Positions 35,352 to 43,589 of a stretch of DNA of 64,000 nt are shown here, piece by piece. The stretch lies in assembly GCA_947498355.1 (NCBI GenBank), contig CANMKA010000009.1:1-64000 (forward strand), written 5' to 3'. A program made the position numbers and the translations under genes. The notes beneath the pieces are model-generated. The model searched no databases and had not been told where the DNA came from. It saw nothing but the letters and a program-made list of their open reading frames with translations. This DNA comes from an uncultured Paraglaciecola sp. (GTDB taxonomy: Bacteria; Pseudomonadota; Gammaproteobacteria; Enterobacterales; Alteromonadaceae). Position 1 is the first letter of the stretch. Each line of letters begins with the position of its first letter.

Positions 35352-37700
35352 TTACCAGCTAGTACTCACATCTTCGTACACAACCAAATCACCTTGAATA
35401 TCATCCCAATGCAATACATTTGGTAAATTCTCGGCTTTAGTTAATTTGAAATTAAAATGCTCTTCGTAAGGCTTTTTGATGAAGGTTTTCAGGGGGGTAG
35501 GCGCGCCAGAAAATTCAAATACCCAGTATTTTTCAGCAGTATTACTTTTCTTACCGGTTATTTCCACATCAAGATCGCGTCTAGGTAAAAGCTTTACACT
35601 CTCGACCGAGTACAAGTATTTTCCTAACTGCTCTTGGTCTTTATCGCTATCACGTACGGTCAGCACAACATAGCGTATTTCGCGCACAATATTTCTATGT
35701 ATGTTTTGACGATTAGTGGCAATAAGCTTGGTATGGTAACCCGTTAATTTCCCTGTTCTGGCCTGCTGTAAATACCTTGCATCGCGCTCAAGTTCGTTCA
35801 CTGGGGCGACAAATGTCAATCCACGATGTCGCAAAACATTCACACCATAAGGGGCTATGCGAGCAGAATCTTCAATAAAATGGTAATCATATGATGAAGA
35901 CTTGTTGTACTCCAAAGCCTCAAAATGTTTACCCAACTTTTGCGCTAAATACTTTCTTATCCAATAATTGTGAGAGTCTTGATTGTTCTCACTCGGCAAC
36001 AAAGGAAATGCGCCAATACCAATTTCTTTTATGGCTGTTTCATAGGGGTTTTGCTCAGACCGTTGGTTATCAAAAAAACCCGGATATAACGCAAAGGCCC
36101 CCAAGACTGGGCGACTTTTTAAGGGTGATTCGTATTCTAAATGATGCTGGTGAACAATGGCGTCGCGATATCTGTGCATCTGATTAATGGCGTCTTCTGG
36201 CACTGCATCTTTGCCACCAAACTGGGTTGTGTCTATGCGGTATTTTGCATCAAACAATATAAAGAACGATTCACCACTACCCAGTGTTACCCGCAACACA
36301 ATATCAGGCCGATGGGTTGCCAGCCAAGTGCGGTTGGCTTTTCCCTTAGGCGTAAAAGAAGGCTCGTGAGCAAGCTCTATTTTCATTTGATCACTTTGGT
36401 GCAGGTAAACAAAAGCAGCAGCCATCTCGTCGGTTGGAAAGGTTTTCTCAAACTGCAGTTGCTTAAGATTACTAAGGGTTCTCTTTTGTTCAACAAAACC
36501 CAAGGATTCAACTATTGACTTCACCTCTAAAAAACACCAAATCTCATAAATATCGGCAACCGACTTTATCGATAAACGGCTTTGTCCAAAGCTTCCGTTT
36601 AAGTAGTATTTCAACTGCTGCCAAACTTTATATACCTTTGCATAGCCAGCCGCTTCTTGAAGTACTTTTGACTCGGTATGTTGTCCTTTAAAGTTACCTA
36701 CCTCTTGCCAAAGCTGATGTTTTGCATACTTGCCAAGCTGAACACCCCAATTGTCTAACGTATCGAGAAAAGATATCGAGACTGTTGACTCTTTCTGTTC
36801 CCTTATCGCCAAACTAATTTTGGATAAGTTCTGTTTTACATTAAACAAGACCATTTTAATAAAGCGGTTTTCTGGCGTATCGATATTCAGCCTTTGCCTA
36901 GTGATCCCAAGACGAGATGACCGCTTAGCTCGACTCAATTCTTTTGCTTTTTGCTCTTGCTTAGGCCCTAGCCTTTTGCTTACCTTTTCTAACTTTTGCT
37001 GAAACGTAAACGACTGCAGTCGATTGTGTGGGGCGTTTAAGATTCGGTTTACACCTTGATTAAATTCAGTGACAAACTGCTCAAATTGCGCCAACCAAAA
37101 CAATTCAAACTTTTCAGGCTGTCTGGGTGACTTTCCCTGATCATGTGTCGTTTTGCCACTGATGGCATAACGCCAAAGAGGATAAACACCGTCAATTGCT
37201 CGGTTCATAATGCGCAAATCTAACCCTTGCACCATTTTTGTAGCAAAAACGGTAAAAGTAACCGGCACGACTTTTTGAACCTTGCCCACTGAATATTGAA
37301 TGTCGAATTGGCATAGCCCTACATCATTGCCAAAATTGATCGCTGCTTGTAAGGCGTTTCGCCTAGGGTGAACAGCGAAGCTTTGATCGAGCAAGGCGTG
37401 TTTATGGTTCACAGTGCAAGAACCTATGTCTACTTGGGCTGAAAACTCCACCTCGAACCAATACTGACGGTTTTCAAAAAAGAAGGGATGAATATGTGGC
37501 GGTCCAATCAAATTGAATCTTGGCAGTACGGGCTGAGAATCAACATATACCAGCATGTCTTTACACTCAGGGAGTGCAATTGACCTAGCAGAATAGGTTC
37601 GCTCTAGTTTAGCGATAAGAGGAGCTAAATTATCTGTCGAGATGTGAAGTTCAAAATCATCGTGAAAATAACGTAATGTTTCTGTGCTCTTTTTAGCCAT
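35352..37700 (-). CDS. McrC-like DUF2357 nuclease subunit
   Basis: This 782-residue protein has DUF2357-type N-terminal and middle parts. A C-terminal PD-(D/E)XK nuclease core shows Asp466 in HRPDIVLRV and Asp484-x-Lys486 in ILFDAKYR, followed by NQMHRYRDAI. It would be the DNA-cutting partner of the McrB-like AAA GTPase/ATPase encoded just upstream (34-base gap). It is much longer than E. coli McrC (about 350 residues), the extra length being N-terminal and possibly used for target recognition. Likely role: restriction of modified phage or foreign DNA. Confidence 0.75.
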   Translation of the reverse strand: MAKKSTETLRYFHDDFELHISTDNLAPLIAKLERTYSARSIALPECKDMLVYVDSQPVLPRFNLIGPPHIHPFFFENRQYWFEVEFSAQVDIGSCTVNHKHALLDQSFAVHPRRNALQAAINFGNDVGLCQFDIQYSVGKVQKVVPVTFTVFATKMVQGLDLRIMNRAIDGVYPLWRYAISGKTTHDQGKSPRQPEKFELFWLAQFEQFVTEFNQGVNRILNAPHNRLQSFTFQQKLEKVSKRLGPKQEQKAKELSRAKRSSRLGITRQRLNIDTPENRFIKMVLFNVKQNLSKISLAIREQKESTVSISFLDTLDNWGVQLGKYAKHQLWQEVGNFKGQHTESKVLQEAAGYAKVYKVWQQLKYYLNGSFGQSRLSIKSVADIYEIWCFLEVKSIVESLGFVEQKRTLSNLKQLQFEKTFPTDEMAAAFVYLHQSDQMKIELAHEPSFTPKGKANRTWLATHRPDIVLRVTLGSGESFFILFDAKYRIDTTQFGGKDAVPEDAINQMHRYRDAIVHQHHLEYESPLKSRPVLGAFALYPGFFDNQRSEQNPYETAIKEIGIGAFPLLPSENNQDSHNYWIRKYLAQKLGKHFEALEYNKSSSYDYHFIEDSARIAPYGVNVLRHRGLTFVAPVNELERDARYLQQARTGKLTGYHTKLIATNRQNIHRNIVREIRYVVLTVRDSDKDQEQLGKYLYSVESVKLLPRRDLDVEITGKKSNTAEKYWVFEFSGAPTPLKTFIKKPYEEHFNFKLTKAENLPNVLHWDDIQGDLVVYEDVSTSW

Positions 37701-37734
37701 AATCCCTCACTACCAACGCCTTAGTGACACGTAT

Positions 37735-39642
37735 TTAAGGCCAAAAAGACGTAAAGCCGCCAACGAGTCGCTCGTTCATCCAAGTTAGCTTTTTCTTAGA
37801 ACGACACTCCACCATCACTTTGCGGTCTGTATTTTTACCTAAATTTTCATCCACTGACGATTGCTTTTCACGATACAAGTCAGGGCGCTCATCTTCCCAA
37901 ATGCCAGCAAGCTGCTGTGCCAGTACTTGTTGCAACTTGTGCAACACATTCTCGCTGCTATCGGCTGCTAACTTATCTTCATCACCCTCAATCCGCGGCA
38001 GAACTTTACACATCATAAAATCGTCCCACACGGCTTTTAACGTCAAATCATCTTGGGGTTGGCTACTGGCTACCGCAAGCAATAATTCATTTAAAGCACG
38101 AAATGCCAATTCAAACGGTGAATTTTTGAGTACGCCGTTAACCGCTTTTAAAAACGCGATAGTCTTTAAGCCCTCGGCATCACAAGTATTCGCAAGGTCG
38201 GTTTTGCTAGCGTGTGACCAAATAGGGTAACTAAGGCGCTTAATCCAACTTGTTTGGATCCCAAAATCGGCAAATTCATCAAAATTATTTGGAAAAAATT
38301 CGCCAAAATCAAAGCTTAGTGCACGGTCTATGACCTTACGCGAAAAGCCGTGAGTGGTTTCATCCATATTCACCGTGCCGGCAACCAGCAAGTTAAACGG
38401 AATGCCCAAACCACATTGACAAATCAAATCCCAAAGCTCGTCATAATTTTTATTTTCGCTATTATCAAAGCCCAGCGCTTTGCGCAGCTTTTGTTTGTCA
38501 GCGATTGCTTCAATAGTGGTTGGCTTCAATAGCGCATCACTGCTGTAAGTAAAACTATCACCCGACCAATCCCACTTACGAGTTTCTAGCACAGACAAAT
38601 AATCGGCAAAATACTGCTCAACAGGGGCAAGGTTCATTTCATCTAAGCACAACCAGTAGGGCAAAACTTTTTCTAACGCATCACGTTCACCCGTTACCAC
38701 TAGTCGTTTTCCCAGCCCAAGATTGTCTTTAACCTCAACCCTTAAGTCGCTATCTATCATGCAACGCCAAGCTTTGGCGATAAAATCCAAAATATCAGTG
38801 GTAATGTATTCAGCGGGACCATTGAGACGGGAAATATACCCCAGCAAATCACTAGGCTCATGCCAGTCGGGCCGTACTGAGGTTAAACAATAAGTTTCGT
38901 CAACCTGCGCAGACATTTCTGCTTGTTTTCGCACAAAACGAGTTTTACCTGTACCAGAGATGCCAGCGAGAAGGAGGAAGGGTTTGGATAGAGAGACACC
39001 CTGAATAGTAAAAAGCTCTTTTGACTTACTCTGGTTAAAATCCTCTTCATCCAGTAAATGTTCAAATTTAAATTTTTCTATGTCCTTGTATATTTCTAAT
39101 AATTCTTTAAGGTCTGTTATTAATTCATCGCTTTCTGGAAGACGATCGCTGCTATAAAATTTCGCTGAAATATTTGGCTTTTCATATGACTTTCCAAGCG
39201 ATGTTTCTGCCTTCAAATCAATTTCCTGTACACCCCAAGTTTTTAATCTAGGAAATTGAGATAACAATACCCTCTTTATATCCTCTGCTCTTTTTTCCGA
39301 TCTTTTCTTTCCTAAGTTTTTGGTAGGAATGGTTGTTCCTTGGTTCAACGAAAGGTAAAAACCTGAACCATCTGCATTGAACAGATAAACCGGATAAATT
39401 CCATCTTGCGTGGTTGTAGTGATCTTTGGATTAAGGATCGATAGCCAAGGAACATTTGCCCAATTTCCAGCTCCAACACTTGCTTTAATCTCAAATAAAT
39501 CGAAGTCTTGTTTTACTAATTGTTCGATTTCATTTTTTAAATCTTGGCGAAAAAGATTTGCAATAGGATGCTCAGTAAATTGCTCTTTTGTTGCTTGCAC
39601 CCAACCATTAACGAACTTGCTTAACTTCTCTTTTAGATTCAT
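37735..39642 (-). CDS. McrB-like AAA+ motor protein with MrcB N-terminal domain
   Basis: The protein has 635 residues from ATG 39642, which has AAGGATAGTT upstream; a TTG at 39660 is open but weaker. Residues about 1-175 resemble the MrcB N-terminal domain (DUF3578; VPWLSILNP, GIYPVYLFNADGSGFYLSLNQGT). The AAA+ part has Walker A GISGTGKT (227-234), Walker B LCLDEMN with Asp334/Glu335, and sensor NMDETTHGFSRKVIDRA. By homology with McrB it is a nucleotide-driven translocase that activates the McrC-like nuclease. Middle gene of regulator-mcrB-mcrC. Confidence 0.8.
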   Translation of the reverse strand: MNLKEKLSKFVNGWVQATKEQFTEHPIANLFRQDLKNEIEQLVKQDFDLFEIKASVGAGNWANVPWLSILNPKITTTTQDGIYPVYLFNADGSGFYLSLNQGTTIPTKNLGKKRSEKRAEDIKRVLLSQFPRLKTWGVQEIDLKAETSLGKSYEKPNISAKFYSSDRLPESDELITDLKELLEIYKDIEKFKFEHLLDEEDFNQSKSKELFTIQGVSLSKPFLLLAGISGTGKTRFVRKQAEMSAQVDETYCLTSVRPDWHEPSDLLGYISRLNGPAEYITTDILDFIAKAWRCMIDSDLRVEVKDNLGLGKRLVVTGERDALEKVLPYWLCLDEMNLAPVEQYFADYLSVLETRKWDWSGDSFTYSSDALLKPTTIEAIADKQKLRKALGFDNSENKNYDELWDLICQCGLGIPFNLLVAGTVNMDETTHGFSRKVIDRALSFDFGEFFPNNFDEFADFGIQTSWIKRLSYPIWSHASKTDLANTCDAEGLKTIAFLKAVNGVLKNSPFELAFRALNELLLAVASSQPQDDLTLKAVWDDFMMCKVLPRIEGDEDKLAADSSENVLHKLQQVLAQQLAGIWEDERPDLYREKQSSVDENLGKNTDRKVMVECRSKKKLTWMNERLVGGFTSFWP

Positions 39643-39656
39643 AACTATCCTTAAAT

Positions 39657-39986
39657 TCAAACCAGCACTAAAAAATTAGCGTGTATAAGAGAAATACTCT
39701 TTGATGGAGTACTTTTATTCAATTTCACCAACTGAACGATACCTATATCTTCTAATGTTTTCAGTGTTCTCGACACGTTACTGACCGCTCGGCCTGTCAG
39801 CACGGACAGCTCAGTTACCGATTGCGGCTGTTGTTCGGCGATTATTTTTAACAACTGCTGGTTTTCTTTCGACAGCACATTGGCCACCGATTTCAGCGAA
39901 TCGAACCAGATATCAACGGGGAAATCGGGGTCGGGCGTTTGCCCTTTAATCCCAATTACGCAGCGCGATTGTTTTAGGTTTTTCAT
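39657..39986 (-). CDS. Small winged-HTH regulator upstream of the McrBC-like genes
   Basis: The protein has 109 residues from ATG 39986. The C-terminal half is an HTH of the MarR/HVO_A0114 type (FDSLKSVANVLSKENQQLL, SVTELSVLTGRAVSNVSRTLKTLEDIGIVQL). It ends 14 bases before mcrB and so heads the operon; autoregulation of the restriction genes is likely. The frame is open to 40139, and a start there would add about 50 residues without family resemblance. Some relatives act as antitoxins, but no toxin gene is adjacent here. Confidence 0.65.
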   Translation of the reverse strand: MKNLKQSRCVIGIKGQTPDPDFPVDIWFDSLKSVANVLSKENQQLLKIIAEQQPQSVTELSVLTGRAVSNVSRTLKTLEDIGIVQLVKLNKSTPSKSISLIHANFLVLV

Positions 39987-40183
39987 GGCTTTACTCGCAT
40001 AGCTTACTCGAATTCTTTGATCACTAGGTTCCCAGCAAGTAGATAAAAAGCGCTTGGTCAATAAAAAAGACTGTACGCGTATACAAAATGCGCTCATGGT
40101 ATCAACTACTGGTAATGGCACAAGATTAATTTCCATCATTCAGTGTAATTGAAATCGCTGATCACAGCAGATGCACCGACTCA

Positions 40184-41434
40184 TTAAACGTTAAACGCTG
40201 ATTTTTTCATGGCTTGCTCCGCTCGGCTAATTCCTAGCCGCTTAGCAACGGTTTGCCATTGCTTAACCGCAATTAATACTTCATCGTAAATTCTCGTGGC
40301 TTGGGCTTGCGAAAGTCGGAAGAAGTCTTTTACGTCAAAGGCTAATTGGTAGTCTAAAGTGTTGTCTGAATCGGTAATATTCAGATGCAGGCCATGCTTA
40401 CCCACTATCGGGTTTAAATCATAAGCGGGTGATAACTTCCAACCATTCTTTGTTAATAAAAACCCATGGTTACGCAGGTGATCATCTGTGTTGGACACCG
40501 CAATATTAAACACGATCCGACGCCATAACTGAGCTAAATCGGCTGTTGTTTGTGCACCAGAATTGGAAATAAATTCAGCAATTTCTAAGTAGCTAGCACC
40601 TTGAGATTGTTCACCATCATAGTATTGAAGCTGTGTCATGGCCGATGAAAAATGCAGCCGCTTTTCACCGTCGCGGTCAAACCGTTTGGTTAAAAAGGTA
40701 TGGTGCTGTGACGAAAATTGCCTGATCTCACTTGGATACATGTCAACACCTGTCGCCAGAGCCAATTCATAACAGACCATCTCCCACGCGCCCACGTCAT
40801 AGGTATCATTTAGATTGGGAAACTTGGCAATCCACAAGTGGCCTTGTTCATCTGTCACACAAGCTTTGGGCCTTGCACCGCCTAATGATGAGCCTGGAGA
40901 AATCAGCATCTTCAACCAGCGGTAATACTCGTCACTGTCGATGTTATCGTCTTTTTCAATCTGCATTGCTGCGTACTCTAACTCTCGCAAAGAAGCCATT
41001 GGTGGCGCAGCAAACTCAGAGTTGTCGTCCAAAAAAGCATCCGAGCCTGTTCGCTTAAATCGAATACCACCCATCCGGTAAGAGTCGTGTACGCCCAGCA
41101 GGTAATCTAGCTCATTTAATCGACTCGTTGCTCGAATGCCTTTGCGCGCTTCAATGGCCGCACGCCGCTGCATTAAAATACGGCCCCATCTATCAGGCGA
41201 TGAATCAAGAAATGCACGAAAGTTTTTATTGGCTTCATCGTTGTAGAGTTCGCCGGAGTGGAGGGTCAGGATGGGATCAATTTGCAAACGATAGGCTGAA
41301 GTTAAAAATGCTTTATCGTAGGCAAAACTAAACACGCCCCCTCGGCTTGAATCGCTGTAAGTCAGCTGTCCAATTAGCAAAGGCGTCTCAATTGGCTGCC
41401 AGTCGGCATAGACCTCGACGATTTCACGGCTCAT
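40184..41434 (-). CDS. hipA: HipA-family Ser/Thr kinase toxin
   Basis: The protein has 416 residues. The N-terminal subdomain is followed by the HipA kinase core: Ser/Gly loop SPGSSLGGARPKA (about 179-191), the FPNLNDT region, catalytic NTDDHLRNHGF and metal-binding SPAYDLNP. HipA kinases phosphorylate aminoacyl-tRNA synthetases or other targets and slow growth until bound by HipB. The gene overlaps hipB by four bases and follows it. Confidence 0.88.
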   Translation of the reverse strand: MSREIVEVYADWQPIETPLLIGQLTYSDSSRGGVFSFAYDKAFLTSAYRLQIDPILTLHSGELYNDEANKNFRAFLDSSPDRWGRILMQRRAAIEARKGIRATSRLNELDYLLGVHDSYRMGGIRFKRTGSDAFLDDNSEFAAPPMASLRELEYAAMQIEKDDNIDSDEYYRWLKMLISPGSSLGGARPKACVTDEQGHLWIAKFPNLNDTYDVGAWEMVCYELALATGVDMYPSEIRQFSSQHHTFLTKRFDRDGEKRLHFSSAMTQLQYYDGEQSQGASYLEIAEFISNSGAQTTADLAQLWRRIVFNIAVSNTDDHLRNHGFLLTKNGWKLSPAYDLNPIVGKHGLHLNITDSDNTLDYQLAFDVKDFFRLSQAQATRIYDEVLIAVKQWQTVAKRLGISRAEQAMKKSAFNV

Positions 41435-41736
41435 TTTGAACCTTCCAGCAATTTTATGTTTTGCAGCTTGATACCCACTTCATCATGAGCGGCCATGTCT
41501 GCAAAGTTGCTTTCCATGCCAAGAACGGCCATCACTTTTAAGTAAGTGCCTATGGCAACGCCCGGATCACCTGCGAAGACTTTATTCACGGTTTTATGAT
41601 CAAAACCAGTACGTTCACACAGTAGCTTTTTGGTAAAACCACGTCGTTTCGTCGCCAACAGCAAGTCTTCACCAAAATGCGTCAGGATTTTGCGCTGCTT
41701 TGGAAACAGTACATTGTGTAAGTCACGCTTAGCCAT
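41431..41736 (-). CDS. hipB: HipB-like XRE antitoxin and repressor
   Basis: The protein has 101 residues with an XRE HTH (TKKLLCERTGFDHKTVNKVFAGD). I chose ATG 41736; the open frame extends to a TTG at 41772 but that would include the operator 41750-41763 as coding. Four similar 14-bp operators lie upstream, so the protein probably represses its own operon, more strongly with HipA bound. Confidence 0.82.
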   Translation of the reverse strand: MAKRDLHNVLFPKQRKILTHFGEDLLLATKRRGFTKKLLCERTGFDHKTVNKVFAGDPGVAIGTYLKVMAVLGMESNFADMAAHDEVGIKLQNIKLLEGSK

Positions 41737-41749
41737 ATCACCAACCAAA

Positions 41750-41875
41750 GGGACTATATTCCCATTATTCAACCGTTAATGGGAATATAGTCCAACCTTG
41801 AATCCCAAGCAACTCCAACAAGCTAAATATGGGACTATATTCCCACTTTACTCAATATAATTGGATTTATATCCC
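41750..41875. promoter_or_regulatory. Cluster of four hipBA operator-like repeats
   Basis: GGGACTATATTCCC occurs at 41750-41763 and 41831-41844, its complement (one end mismatch) at 41781-41794, and a weaker TGGATTTATATCCC at 41862-41875. Each is a quasi-palindrome with GGGA/TCCC ends. The centres lie 31, 50 and 31 bases apart, that is, near whole helical turns for the outer pairs. They are probably HipB binding sites controlling hipBA. Confidence 0.75.
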
Positions 41876-41945
41876 ACCTTTAGGTTTAGCTTGCGCGTTG
41901 GCCAAGGCGATGATGTGAATTCCTGAATGCCAAAGGCCATCAAAT

Positions 41946-42006
41946 TACACTTTTATGCGCATAAAAATGCAAATAACTACACTTTTATGCGCATAAAAGT
42001 GTAGTT
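41946..42006. promoter_or_regulatory. Tandem palindromic operator before the AAA/DUF4143 gene
   Basis: A perfect 32-bp palindrome spans 41975-42006 with core TTTTATGCGCATAAAA. A 21-bp copy of its central part (TACACTTTTATGCGCATAAAA) lies exactly 32 bp upstream at 41946-41966. The pair sits 48 bases before the start of the ATPase gene, where an operator or a regulatory RNA hairpin would be expected. No regulator gene of its own is adjacent on this side. Confidence 0.7.
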
Positions 42007-42054
42007 AGCGTTATAGTATAGGCAGTTAACAATCTTAATTGGCGGGAAATAACT

Positions 42055-43368
42055 ATGCAGCGTAACTTACTCAACGCCCTAATAGCATGGAAAAATCAAG
42101 CTGTGCGCAAGCCATTATTGATCGATGGCGCAAGACAAACAGGTAAAACCTATCTGTTGCAAGAGTTATTTGGCAGCACTTTTGCCAACATCCTGCGTAT
42201 CGATTTTCTTGAAAACCCTGCCTACAAAGAGGCGTTCGATGGCTCTCTTTCACCTAGTGAGCTAATAATGAACATTGAGTTATTAACCAACCAAGCGTTT
42301 AACCCAGAAACCGACTTGCTGATATTAGATGAAATTGGCGAATGTGAACGTGCGGTTACGTCACTTAAGTATTTTGCCGAGAAAGCGCCTTCCTATTTTG
42401 TCGCAGCCAGTGGTTCAAACATTGGTTTGCTTAACACCTTCCCTGTGGGCAAGGTAGAGCAATACAATTTACGACCTCTCACCTTCCAAGAATTTATTGA
42501 CGCATCTAACGAGCAAGCACTGATCAAAGCGTTTGAAGCCCAAGCAAGTACACCGGCGGCGCACACTAAATTGATGGATAAACTAACAGACTATTTTTTT
42601 ACCGGTGGCATGCCGGAAGCCGTTTCAGCTTGGTACCAGTTTAAGGATTCAAGCATTTTAGAGCGGGTTGAAAAAGTCACTAAAATTCACGCCGATTTAG
42701 TTGAAGGTTATCGCCGCGATTTTGGTAAGTACGCGGGCAAGGTCGATGCCACACTGATTGAATCTGTGTTTAATAGCATTCCAGCCCAGCTATCACTGGT
42801 AAACGATGAGTCGGTTAAACGCTTTAAATTTAAGCATGTGCATGAGCGGAAATCTCGTTATAGCGATTTTGAAACCTCGATCCATTGGCTTAACTGCTGC
42901 CGCTTAGCTTTGCCAAACTACCCTATTGAAGGGATGCCAAAATCGCCACTGGCGGCCTATAAAAAAGAGAATAAGGTTAAACTGTTTATGTTTGATGTGG
43001 GGCTGCTTAATCATATGCTGGGCAGCAGTTATAAAGAGATTAAGCAACAAAACTATGAATACAAAGGTTACGTGGCTGAAAACTTTGTACAACAAGAGTT
43101 TACGGCTATTGGCGTTGACCCAAGCTATTCATGGAATGACGCCCGCGCCGAAATCGAATTTATTTTGACAACCGATGAAGGCGATATCGTCCCTGTTGAA
43201 GTCAAAAGTGGTAAACGGACAAGAGCAAAATCGTTGGCATCCTACGTTGAAAAATGTGCGCCCAGTCAAACCTTTAAGTTAACGGGTACACAAGGCTCAT
43301 CAGCGTTAGAACAAACCAATATCGTGATACCTTTGTATTTTACCCAGTATTTACCACAGAGATGGTAA
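42055..43368 (+). CDS. AAA_14/DUF4143 ATPase
   Basis: The protein has 437 residues. N-terminal AAA domain with Walker A GARQTGKT (25-32) and Walker B LLILDEIGE; then YFAEKAPSYFVAASGSNIG (sensor I). The C-terminal DUF4143 domain ends in a nuclease-like strand pair (EIEFILTT....IVPVEVKSGKRTRA), reminiscent of a PD-(D/E)XK core. These proteins are widespread accessory ATPases of unproven role. It starts at ATG 42055 after GGCGGGAAATAACT, is divergent from hipBA, and has its own terminator-like hairpin downstream. Confidence 0.88.
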   Translation: MQRNLLNALIAWKNQAVRKPLLIDGARQTGKTYLLQELFGSTFANILRIDFLENPAYKEAFDGSLSPSELIMNIELLTNQAFNPETDLLILDEIGECERAVTSLKYFAEKAPSYFVAASGSNIGLLNTFPVGKVEQYNLRPLTFQEFIDASNEQALIKAFEAQASTPAAHTKLMDKLTDYFFTGGMPEAVSAWYQFKDSSILERVEKVTKIHADLVEGYRRDFGKYAGKVDATLIESVFNSIPAQLSLVNDESVKRFKFKHVHERKSRYSDFETSIHWLNCCRLALPNYPIEGMPKSPLAAYKKENKVKLFMFDVGLLNHMLGSSYKEIKQQNYEYKGYVAENFVQQEFTAIGVDPSYSWNDARAEIEFILTTDEGDIVPVEVKSGKRTRAKSLASYVEKCAPSQTFKLTGTQGSSALEQTNIVIPLYFTQYLPQRW

Positions 43369-43514
43369 AAGCGTGTTGTCTAGAGCCCCGGGATTTACAC
43401 AAAGTGACTTTATAGGTAACAATCTGTAGGCCTAAATGCCTACCATTCGACACTCAGATCCAGAACATCGAATAAAGATTGGTATAACAACCTAACGTTT
43501 ACAACCTAAACGCA

Positions 43515-43557
43515 AAAAGCCCCCAGTCATGGAAATATCCAGCGACTGGGGGCTTTT
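43515..43557. terminator. Terminator between DUF4143 gene and yqiK
   Basis: Perfect 14-bp stem AAAAGCCCCCAGTC (43515-43528) with complement at 43544-43557 and a 15-base loop. It can serve both convergent genes; it lies 33 bases from the yqiK stop. Confidence 0.85.
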
Positions 43558-43589
43558 ACATATTAGGCTTCTAGGGCTTAATACGAGCG

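Noticed and set aside
36141..36518. 125-codon frame opposite the McrC-like gene
   Set aside because: It overlaps the nuclease core of the real gene and has no motif or ribosome site.
41750..42006. Regularly spaced repeats that could suggest a CRISPR array
   Set aside because: The repeats are short palindromes of two different kinds, with irregular spacing and no cas genes; they fit operators better.
34479..43368. Prophage or transposon carrying the defence island
   Set aside because: No integrase, transposase, structural phage gene, tRNA or obvious direct repeat was seen at either end.
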